DNA of 31,409 nucleotides from NCBI GenBank assembly GCA_019648995.1, contig BLXT01004656.1:438252-469660 (forward strand), in the 5' to 3' direction. The position numbers and the translations under genes were made by a program. Below are positions 10,626-21,800 of this stretch, piece after piece. Below the pieces are notes generated by a model, which was given only the letters and a program-made list of their open reading frames with translations, made no database searches and was not told the DNA's origin. This stretch comes from Plakobranchus ocellatus (Eukaryota; Mollusca; Gastropoda; Plakobranchidae). The stretch's first letter is position 1. The number at the start of each line of letters is the position of its first letter.

Positions 10626-11526
10626 AGTGTTAAAAAAATTGGAGGAGAGGGAACCTGCCAAGGAGCCACCGTATTACTTCAATGAGAAAACTAAAAGAGA
10701 TAGAGGTAGAGCAACAGCAGCTCACCCTACGACCTTAATAAACGCCGTGGATTAACACCACAAGCAGCCCTCATGTACTACAGATAATACGGGAAATCAC
10801 ATACAGTAGATATGTGTGGCCTGCCTTTACAGCAGAGATCAGTAAAACGTCTAAAACTTCGAGGTCAGATGACCCTGTTACTAGCGAAAAGTTGTTAAAT
10901 AATAATTATAAATCTGTCTGTAGAAGAATATCTACAATACATGAATAAGGTGAAAAATGCAATATTCAGTATTTTGACTTCCAGTGCAGATTAAAAAAAC
11001 AGACAAATATGAACCTTTTCAAATTTGAATGTGGAGAAGTCCTAACTTTATAGTTATAGGGAGAGCATGGCACCAATGCTTGTAGAAAAAAAAAGGGGGT
11101 GGGGAGTGAGACATTTGACAATTGATGGGTTAAAAAATGAGCAACCACATTTAGTCCGAAGTTTTGGAAGCATTTAGATATTTAAATGTTTAAATTGTTG
11201 CTAAAGCTGCCAAAGGAATCAAAGTACTCGTAAATGAATGCTTCCATCGATGGAGAGCTGAAAAACATAGTTATGGTACACTAAGACTAGTTTTCACTTG
11301 CGCAATACTGGCTAATAATTTGAGTGTTCTGTTGTAGGCCTAAAAGAAGCCGGTCACCCCAGCCATCGGACACAACAAATTCATGGCTATAGACCCTTCC
11401 GTAAGTTGTCACCGGCAGATCTAAATCATTTTGCGGGAAAAACCACAAAACCACTATCTACTCTACGTTCAGAAGTTAGGCCTAAGCCGAGAGCGAAGAG
11501 TTATTCCACTTTGGCCGAGTGTTAAA
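10626..11526. other. Intergenic DNA upstream of SACM1L
   Basis: No gene recognised. The last 200 nt (from about 11340) are noticeably less AT-rich than the rest and lead straight into the first SACM1L codon, so they probably contain the promoter and 5' UTR. No TATA box was identified at a convincing distance. Confidence 0.4.
11340..11526 (+). promoter_or_regulatory. Probable SACM1L promoter / 5' UTR region
   Basis: Position only: immediately upstream of the first coding exon, with raised GC compared with surroundings and no TATA box. The sequence around the second ATG (GCCAACATGGCTG) resembles a YY1-type initiator found at many metazoan start sites. This is an inference. Confidence 0.35.
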
Positions 11527-11564
11527 ATGACTGCCAACATGGCTGTTTACGACTTCTTGAAACT
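11527..11564 (+). CDS. SACM1L: SACM1L coding exon 1
   Basis: 12 codons plus 2 nt, donor CT|GTAAGT. It encodes [12 protein letters not shown], then L by splicing to CATATAACA in exon 2, giving LKLHIT as in vertebrate SAC1. There are two in-frame ATGs, at 11527 and 11539. The second has the better context (AACATGG) and gives an N-terminus closer to the human length, so it may be the true start. Confidence 0.85.
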
Positions 11565-12845
11565 GTAAGTGGGCGTCTTTCTCTATGATACATATTTTGT
11601 TTACCGCTCCCTCCCAATTATTGTACAGGTACTTGATCGGAGATTGGATCTAGTGCATTTTTATAGGTATTCGAGTGAAGCAGGTCGGTCTCCAAGAGAC
11701 AATAACTTAACCTACTAGAATTTAAACTGACTCTCGCTAGATCTACATGTAGATTGAAACTACAGATATCCTGATATGTAATCCAGGACCAGGTTCTAGA
11801 ATCTAAGTCTTGTAAACAGTTTTTTGACCTTAAGTCAAGGTCTACTGAAATTAGGACGTAAACAACTCTTCCCCACATCTCGCAAGCGGAGCAAGTGTAT
11901 ATCGTGCCATTAGAATAATCCAACTTCTAGATGTAGATTACCTTCACAAACTACCCACGAAATGAAGAGGTCGTGGGCGTAAAATTCTGTATATTTTGTG
12001 TGAAAACTGAAAGTAGCACTATTTACAACATAATTTGGCCTATAGTGGCTTCATTTCGTAGGTAGGTTGTGAAGGTTGATCTGTACGTCGGTGGACCTGC
12101 CCCCAGATAATGACATCTAGATCTAGATCTAGCACTCTAAACTCAAAAAAATTGTCAATGAAAATAGCGATTTGAGCATCATCATCACCAGGTACCTTGT
12201 CTGGAACAGACATTGGCGCTCATTTTACTCCACTCAAACCTATTCTCAGTTAATCTTATAATGTTAAAATTGCTACCCTTGCCTATTGCCCAATACTTAA
12301 GACTTTCAATAAAAGTTAGGAAAGTTCTTGGTCTACCTCTAGTGCGTTTGCCTTCAATCTTTCCAGTGATTGCTAAGTATTTTAACTAAACCCTGTGTCA
12401 ACAAATATGGCCTAAAAACTGTAGTTGCTTCTGTGTTATGGTTCATGCTTTTTTTTTTTTTATCGGAAGCTACAGCAGTGGTTTGGCATTTAAGCATTTA
12501 TAATATAAAACAAAAAAATCAATTTCTAACATTTCTATGCCTTTTTTAAACCTCGGGCCTCTACTTAGAAATCATCCATCCAACAGTACACATGATTACT
12601 TTTCAGCATGAATTAGTTAAATCTTTTCATAGATTTAAAAAGCTTTGGGCATGTAATTCACTATATTTTCTTTTAACCAATATTGCCTTTTATTCATTAC
12701 TATTTTAGAAACACATTGAGACATGAATACCAACAAATACTGAAATAGTTGCACAAATTATAGAAACCAGTGGTGAAAATTCTATGTCACAAAGAGTAAG
12801 AGTAATACACACACATACACAAAAGGTTTAATAAGACTACCACAT

Positions 12846-12879
<34 letters not shown>

Positions 12880-15800
12880 TTATAGGATAGAGAAAAAAAT
12901 TACAAACATGTATTTAATGCAAGCACAAGTTTTCCACGTTCATTTATCAAATCCAAATAAATTTAGAAACGGAAAAAGACGACAAGAAATAAACTGTAAC
13001 ATACTCACATGCATGAAATAAGAGTCAAAGTCTAGAAAATACTGGAAATGGTTCTCGCCTGAACTAGGCTTTATTTAACTTGAAAGAAACTAGACCTGAA
13101 AATAAAATACACAACAATTAGAACAAGTAAGTAGCAATGTGACATATATAACATTCACCCCTCCTTAAAAAGGAAAGTGGTGCTTTACACAGCAAGAACA
13201 TTTCTTTGTTTTAAATGATTAAACGTACACTAAACATTAAATCATACATGCAACTTTCATACAGTTCGTCTATTTCTATACCGGGAGACTGCCGGTCAGG
13301 ACAACAATACATGTACAGATAACTAGAAATTAAGAGCAATTCCTTCTAAAGAGTGTCCGTGTGCTATGCTTCCCTATTTCTCAGGTTATAAGACCTAGTT
13401 CTAATAAAAGGGGTTGGCTTAACATTAGGTTCAGGTCTCTGAGATACATTCTCTTCGCTCTCCTCTGGGACGATGGAGTCGGGACAAGTGTCACGAGAGG
13501 TATCTGCTGGTAAGTCTGAATCCTGTTTACCGTCTTGTATTGTTGGATGTGGAGAATGGGTTTGCATATCCACGCAGGAGGGCTGACAATTTTCATATAT
13601 GAGCCAGTGTCCCTGCTCACAGTGTCAGGATTGTGATGATGAGCAACTTCATTGCCAGCTGGTGCCAAGTGGCGTAGAGCTACAGTTTGTTCCTTCCCAT
13701 CTTGAGTACGGACTCGAGCGTATTGCGGATTGCAGTCCAACAGTTCAACCTCGTCAACGAAGGGGTCAAACTTTGATGGCCTCACATTTCGTCTCATAAG
13801 TACTGTCCCCGGAGTTGTAACCCAACTAGGAAGTGAGGTACCAGTGGTTGATTTCCTATTGTAGCGGAAGATTCTCTCATGAGGAGTTTCACTAGTTGGA
13901 GTAGAGAGCAGTGATCTCAAAGAATGAAGAGAATCAAGCAGAACTAATTCCCATTCATCAATGCGAAGTCCACTTGACTTTAGTGCTAAAGTGATAGTTT
14001 TCCAAAGTGTTCCATTTAAACGTTCCACTTGTCCATTCCCTCTAGGATTGTAAGGTGTAGTATGACTGGTGGCTATACCCTTACTGTGCAAAAAATCTTT
14101 GAGCTCGCTCGACATGAAATTTGACCCTCTATCAGAGTGTATGTATTGAGGCATTCCAAATAGAGAAAACAATTGGCAGAAGCACCTCACAACTGTAGAG
14201 GCACTCATGTCAGCACATGGAAACAGACCTGCCTACAACCCCGCATCTTGCGGGAAAATCCCGCATTTTTGCCTCTGTCCCGCAATCCCGCATGTTCAGT
14301 TAAAAATCCCGCAAAAAGAAAACAGAGCAAGTCATTTTCACTAGTCTTTTTTTTCTCATAAAAACCTCACTAAATGAACACATCCCGAAATATTATCACT
14401 TCCGGTATCCATTTTTTTACTGCTAGAGAACTGTTACAAATATGTCACATTGATCATCCATTGTAAACAAGATACCAAAGAGAAAGCTCGATCTTTTTGA
14501 ATACTAGAATAGAAAAATATAATCTAATAAATGCACTAATAACATACCTAATTTAAAAACAGCCAAAAATTTAGGCCCTGCAATAGACCCCCCAAATTCG
14601 CTGAAAATCCCCCATTTTCACATCTTGATCCCCCAAAACTGGTGAACAAGGTAGGCAGGTCTGTGGAAATGCAAAAGGAAAGCGTGAGTACTCATCTATG
14701 ATGGTCAAGAGATATCTGTTCCTTGAAGAAGAAAGTAGAGGCCCTTTGAAATCTACACTCAAATGTTCAAGCGGTTGCGTTGCCTTAATCAAATTTGAGT
14801 TAGCAGGTTTGTAAAAAGATGGCTTCAACTCTCTACACGTTTTACAGTCCAAACAAATTTTTTTCACTTCTTCCAAAGAATAAGGTAAGTTCTTAGATTT
14901 GACAAAGTGTGCCATTCTGGTGATCCCTGGGTGTGAGAGAGTGTCGTGAAGTTCTCGTAGAGATTCAGTGTTAATTCCAAGAGAAGAGCAGTAAGACCTT
15001 GAAAAGGCGTCTGCAGCATCATTTTCTTTGCCTGGCCGATATACAACATCATAGTTATAACAAGACATTTCAATTCTCCATCGCTGGATTTTGTCATTTT
15101 TAATCTTTCCTTTAGGGGAGTTCCCGTACATAAAAGCAACACTTTTCTGGTCCGTTACAAGTTGGAAATGCCGTCCTATCAAGTAATGCCTCCATTTGCG
15201 CAAGGCCTCCACAATGGCATACGCCTCTTTCTCCACTGAGGAGTGCTTCCTCTCACTTTGATTTAATGTTCTTGAAAAGAAAGCTACTGGCCTTCCATTC
15301 TGATGGAGAATGGCTGCTATTGCTATATCTGAGGCATCAGTTTCTACCACAAGGGGGCTTTCGTGATCAATAGTGGTAACCGCTGCCATTTCAATCTCTT
15401 TTCTTCAAAAGCTCAAAGGATTCCTTTACTTCTTGAGGTAACGGGAAAATATTGTTCTTGACCAGAGGATGGACTTTGTCAGAGAATTTGGGGATCCATG
15501 AGGAGTAATATGCAAACATGCCAATTACGCGTTGTTGGGATTTTGCATTGTGTGGCTCATTGAGGTCTCGCAAAGGTTTTAGTCTGTCTGGGTCCGGTTG
15601 AATGTGACCTTTGGAGACAAGGTAACCTAACAACTTGATCTCCTTGGCTGAGATGATGCTCTTGCTTTCATTGAATGTTATATTGTAGTCTTTGGCAGAC
15701 TTCAAGAACACAGCAAAATTATGATCATGTTCCCGTTGGTTCTTTCCACAGATTGTTACATTGTCAAGATATGCAAAAGTGTCCTTTTGTTGTGCTCGAA

Positions 15801-18800
15801 AGATTAGTGGATGCCATAGAGATTTTTCTTTGGGATGGAAAATGTTTAATACTCAGGTCCTTGACTTTGTCTTCCGAAATAAAACTTTCAGAACTCCCAG
15901 TGTCAACAAGAGCTTTCATGGGCCTTCCGCACACATTTAGACTGATAATAGCTTTGCTGAGGCTTGAGGGAGCGGCGGCACTAAATGTTGAATTGAGAGA
16001 TATGTCAGCAGCAGATGCAAATCCTGCTTGTTTCCTTTTCGATTGGCAAACCTTTTGAAAGTGACCCTTCTTTCCACAGTTTTTGCACGTCTCTTCCTTA
16101 GCTGGGCACTTAAATCTGGGATGGCGTTGGAAGCCACAAAAGAAACATTTTGCGCTTACTGCCGCTGTCACTGGAATATTACTTTCCCCACTGTGCTCCA
16201 TTGAATCTGTTTGTGGGCATGAAGTGGCACCACCACATGGAACAGACGTGGGGGGTAGGTGGTATGTCTGGGACTGCTTTTCAGCCATTTCTAGGGACCT
16301 AGCTTTCCAAAAGCGGTTACGAGGTCAAGAGTATTGTTTTTCAGTAGTCGCTGCCGGATGTGATTAGAGGAGAGATCACAGATGAAAGCATCCCTAATAA
16401 AATCGTTTTTGTTCTGTTCAGCGGTGACCTGTTTAAAATCACAGTCTTTAGCTAAGGCTCGAAGCTTTTGTAAGAACTCGTCAAGGTTTTGCCCTGGCTC
16501 TTGCTTAGTTGTTGCCAAGACATGTCGGCCAAAGATTTCATTCTTAGGTTTGATGTAGGCATTTTTTAGAAGATCCACCGCAGCCTCATACGTGGTGCAT
16601 TCAGCAATGTATTCATAAACAGATGGGTCCACATAATTGATCAGTAAGTTGAGTTTGTCGACTGCGTCAGGCGTTTGGTGTTGCTGCAATGAGGATACAA
16701 AGTTGTTGAAAGTAAGAAACCAGTGGCTCCACTGCTTTGATGCGTTCAAAGAGTTTGGGTCAACGCTGAATCTTTCAGGCTTGAGGAATCTTTCCATGTT
16801 TCAAGTTAAATAAATTGAAATAAGAGTCAAAGTCTAGAAAATACTGGAAATGGTTCTCGCCTGAACTAGGCTTTATTTAACTTGAAAGAAACTAGACCTG
16901 AAAATAAAATACACAACAATTAGAACAAGTAAGTAGCAATGTGACATATATAACAATGCACACGCATATAAAGCTCGAGTAAGTGTTTTACACTATTAGA
17001 GACAGAGAGTTTTACTTTGACAGAATACGGTTTGCCTTTCAAGATTTAAAAAGGCATGCACATACTAGTACATTATTAGACAACTGATCTCTAAGATTGT
17101 GAAAAATAGTTGAGTGAAACTGAGAAGAAAACAACAGAATGATAGAAAAAATGCATGCACAAACACTTTCTAATTCATAATATGCACATCACTAGTACAT
17201 CCAAACAGAAACAGATTTAATAAGCAAAGAAAGACACTTGTAAGCACAAGGATACTGATAAACACAGACAGATAAATGCTTAGATTTAGAGACTAAAAGA
17301 TAGGATCTGTGAGGGTAATAGGACTACTCACTAGACAGGCAAAACTGAACAAGTAGTTTAAAGCAATCAAACAAACAAACAAAAAACTAACCAAGAACCA
17401 GCAGCTCATCTGCCAGCGAAGCCTTTTCCACAGATGTCTGAAACACGTGCAGCGTTGTTCTAATGGTCTTTCTCAAGGATGTGAGACCTGTTGAGAAGCA
17501 CATTTGACAAGTGCTTGTACACCTTAGGATAGCCACACCTTGAATACATATTCATTGCCAAGAATCTTGGGTTGTGGTTTCTAGATATGTCACCAATCTT
17601 TTTACTGCAGCTCAAGAACTTTTCAACTTAGATACTTGAAACTTTTAGTGACTGAAGTTAATTTTTTTCTGCTTTTGATGAGTTATATTTGAAATCTCTA
17701 GGGTCAAGGAAGTATTCCAAAGGGTAAGTTTAAATATCAGCAACTGTCACCAATCAGATGCCGAGTGATATAACTAAGCTTAGGCACTTTCTGATATATC
17801 AAGTACGATTAAGGCATCTTGGTAACTGATTCATACTGTTATTCAAATGTAGACGTCAATTATAAAATTCAGCAAATCCCTATGCCTATTGCAGCTGAAT
17901 ATAGATTCAGGAGGTTGGCTGTGCCGACTTGTGCCAAGTCTGCCTCTGCTAAGCTGACAAGGCTCGTGAAATGCAGTCCCTGTGTAGTCCTTGCCTTAAG
18001 GGTACGCCCTACATTTCAACATAAAATTTCAAGAAAACCGGTTGTTGTTATAGTCAATAATATTTATCTATATGTAGGAGAGAGGGAAAGACTTCAGATT
18101 ATGCACAAAAAGCTTTATCCCATCAATAATATAATATTAATGACGAAATGAAGACAATGTGGGCAATTTCGAAGTCCACCATAAAATTGTCAATACAAGA
18201 TTAACAAAAGTGTATTCATTCATTAAAGATATCATGTAAACTTTTGGCAAAATGAATAAAAACTCGATATCCTCATATTTTATTTTTAATCAGTGAAAAT
18301 GACTTTTATATAGAGGGCCCGCCTAAGTCAGGTGATACAAAATGAAATTATCCTTTTTTAACTATGATATGCAGGTAATGCAAATTTTGTGCATCACCTT
18401 CCTTTTGTGAGAATTCAGTTTAACCTTTTTTTCTCAGTAGAAGCCTAGGTCTGTTCAGAGAAATTTTTTTATTTTATTGATTTAATTTATGGTTTTCCTG
18501 TAGGCATTACATAGCATGGCTCTTTTTTATTGCTTTTATGGAACTGCAGATCTTTTATAGATATTTAAGATTCTTTATCTCTCTTCCCTTCTTTATGTTA
18601 CTTCCCCACAGATCAGTTCTAAACTATTGAGTAACCTTCATAGCACATTGTACCAAGAAGTGAATGGACAGAACATTGCATCAGAGTCCATTTTCTTTTT
18701 TTCATCTCTTTAGAAAAGATCAAATTCAGAGTACAGGTTGACTTTCAGTTATTTAGATTAGAGCTTACCAAAGCCAGATTTAGATTTGATCACTATACAA

Positions 18801-21800
18801 TGTCCTAGAGATGCCTCAAATTATTTATGTATATTATATATCTATTAGGATGAGATCTATTGAAATATTGGCCATCTCAGATTTGAGAATTCATTTCCAT
18901 AACAATTGAGTCCAACTTTGGTGATAAAAAAGTACTTTCTGTAACTATGTCGCAAATAGCAAGCATCCTGTTCTGTTATGGAGCTTTACATTTAAACAAT
19001 TAGTAAGTTATAAAGTACACATTAGTCTGTGTCAGGTCATGCCCTCCTTTTATCTAGACCAAGCAGGGAGAGGCAATCTGATTGGTTTCTCTTTATTTTT
19101 TGACACTCTGTGAGTCCAGTAGGCCAAGGTGGTAGCTTTTCTGATCACTTAAAAGTTTATTTTCTTGAATATTCATATAAATAGTACTAGACATTGGAGT
19201 TTGTGTAATGAGTATGTTCTCAGTTACAAAGATCCGTTCATTTGTTGCAAGTTGATCCTTGAGTATTTTAGTTAATGAGAAACTGATATGCTGTTTGTGA
19301 ATTGTAGTGTTGAAGTGTTGTGTGATCATTGCAGAATTTTGATTTGAGGAGATAACCTTTATCTAGCGAGCATGTTTATTTGTGTCAAAATTTGACGGTG
19401 AAAAAAAAATTCATTGGACAGTTTTGGCTCTGCAGTTCTACAGATAAAATGCTTTTTGAAGGTTAAGTCAAGTGAGAATTCAGTATTTTTCATGCTCAGT
19501 GGACATATTTTGAAATTATTTTTCTCTTTTGCAGGCATATAACATCTGAAAAGCTTATTGTAGAGCCAGTTGTGGGAACAGAAGAACGCCCTGATGTGCT
19601 GGTTATTGACAGGGTTTCACAAGAAATCACACTGCAAAGTAAGAATCTAAAATATAATCTTTGAAAGAGTACAAATTTTCTACAATCTACATCTCAAATT
19701 TAAGGCATGTTTGTTAAGGTCTTGAAACACTATATTTTTCTTTTTTGTTATTTTAATACAATGAAGTCCATCATCCAAAACATTTGCCTTGGTAATTTAC
19801 ATTTTCTGTTTTGTTTGTTTGTTTTTAAATAAATATTTATGTGTGTTCAGGTGACTTTTAGTTAAAATTCATTCTCTCCATTTCACCATCACCTATTGTC
19901 TTGGGTAGTCTTACTCTTTGATGGAGCTTTACTGTAGATATTGCAGTTATCTTCTTCCAGGCAAGAGTACCTCAGTCTCATGTAGTGCAGTATTTGAACC
20001 AAGGTCATGATGCTCTTTTAAGTGTGTCTTCCTATTGCTTCCCTCTTTTTTCTCTTCATCTTTCTAACATAGTTTTTACCACTCTATGTGATCTTGTTAC
20101 TTCTCTGTACCTCATCAGTTTCAATTTTTCTCCTTGTCAGTAGGCCTTCATATGGCCAAGTGGATTTTCTTTTTTTTGTTTTCAATGCCTCACTGATTTT
20201 GCACTTTCTGCTTGAGAAATGCCAGAAAGTTTGTGCAAGTGATTTATTTTCATATCTTTATTTTTTAATTGTGATAGGTTTTAGTTTCATAATCTATAAT
20301 CAGAACTTACAGTTATAATATTTTATTGATTTCCTTGTGCTTTTGCTATAATAGCTGTGGTATCAATTTTTTCTATTTTTCTGATTCAGGTAATAATGGT
20401 CAGATTCCGGCTTCAGCTATTTCAAAGAATATTTATGGGCTTATGGGAATTTTGCGACTTGTTGCAGGTATTTGCAGCATATATTTCCTATATAATTATT
20501 CTTCTACGTCATTAATCTGATTGTGAATATTGGTGTTTTCAGTAACTTTTCATATTTGCCACAATTTTTCTGCTAAAAAAAGTTTGAGGTTTAAAAACAA
20601 CAGGCAGTAATTATAAATGGAGTGATTATTACTTTTTTCTGCAAGGAATTTTCTAAAATACCAAATAAATTTAAATGAATTTTCTTTTCAAAATATGCTT
20701 TTGGAAAGTTAAAAAAAAAACCAATCACAACAAAAATGTGAAAGCTTTTGTCAACTTATATATTTCAGAACTATTTAGAAAAGAATCTGTTAAGTAAGTT
20801 TGAAAGACCTGAAAAATAAGGATTTTCTTTCCTCTATAGCTCTGTAAGTTGAACTCAAGCCCATGATCTAATGTGAATTTGAACTTGTTGCTCTGAGTTC
20901 AAAGCTAATACCATCATGAATGACAAAGAAAACATTTTCCCTAATTTTCACTTTGCCGTGAACATGAAGTAATATCGTGTTCAGAGAAAACACATGGTCC
21001 TCACTATGGGTAACTAATTTTTTGTATGAAACAGACAACATGGGGAAAGGTTTAGAGGAAACAGGGAATCCACTAAACAAAATTGTCCAAATACTCTTGA
21101 CAATATCAAAGAAACAAATTTTTAAAGAAAGAAAAGAAAACATGGAAATCCCCTTCATTTTAAGTTTTGGCCAGTTCTAGATTTTTTTTCTTTGTTAATT
21201 CTAGAACGTTTTTGAATGCTGAAGTGAATCCTTTTATACTAGGTCCATATTTGATAGTGGTGACTCAGCGGCAGAATGTTGGAACAATAGCAGGCCAACC
21301 AATCTGGAAGGTTGTAAAGACAGAGGTCATTTCCTACAAACGTACCCTCACCCACCTAACAGAAAGACAGGTAATTGTGTGTTGTTTTTTTTGGGAGCAA
21401 GACATCTCTGCAAGTTAGAATATTCTGTGTCTTTTTAATTGATATCCTTTTTTTTCCTAAGGGGCTATTCTTGTCAATTGTATTGCTCTAGTGAGATTCC
21501 TTTTGATTTTTTGTAATTGAATAATGAAAGAAGATGTGGAGAAGAGAGAAAATTTGTGAGGATTATACTTACTATATAGAAGAATGGCTTTCATTAAAAT
21601 AAGATTCAATAAATTTGACCTAACATTTAGAAACACAAACAAAAAGCCTAGTATGAAATTTGATGTTGGGAAATATTTTTTCACACAGTCATTCAAAGGT
21701 TATCGGTGATGAATTGTGTGAAATGGGTTTATTGCACTATACTTAATGAAGAAAGAAACTTTTATTTTCAGATTTGTGTAGACAACCCATCATTTGAAAA

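Larger units (their letters stand above)
13014..16955 (-). mobile_element. Ty3/gypsy-type LTR retrotransposon, complete ends, defective interior, 3942 bp
   Basis: Bounded by identical 140-bp LTRs (TG...CA) and a 5-bp ATGCA duplication, so it is one integration event, antisense in SACM1L intron 1. The internal order is gag, CCHC zinc knuckle, aspartic protease, reverse transcriptase remnant, RNase H, integrase, which is Ty3/gypsy order. No envelope or chromodomain was seen. Defects: a frameshift between gag and the zinc-knuckle part (about 16300), loss of most of the reverse transcriptase (junction about 15780-15795), a frameshift before RNase H (about 15395), a 440-bp insertion in the integrase (14224-14663), and a frameshift near the C-terminus (about 13590). 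The element cannot move by itself. The identical LTRs suggest a recent insertion, presumably supplied in trans. Confidence 0.95.

Noticed and set aside
10190..10755. Long open frames rich in Ser/Leu or Arg/Glu
   Set aside because: Translation of a CT/GA simple repeat, crossing an N gap.
14224..14300. CRISPR-like short repeats (CCCGCA units)
   Set aside because: Irregular spacing, eukaryotic setting, and located within the end of a transposon.
14173..14361. Open frame on the plus strand over the nested element
   Set aside because: It lies across the border of the 440-bp insertion and antisense to integrase; no domain.
15675..16367. Plus-strand open frames of 94-127 codons
   Set aside because: Antisense shadows of the gag/protease/RT regions of the retrotransposon.
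13014..16955. Possible envelope gene or endogenous retrovirus
   Set aside because: After the integrase only about 200 nt remain before the LTR; no transmembrane or surface protein frame, so it is a retrotransposon.
20088..20318. 76-codon hydrophobic open frame in SACM1L intron 2
   Set aside because: T-rich intron translates as Phe/Leu/Ser; no start context or homology.
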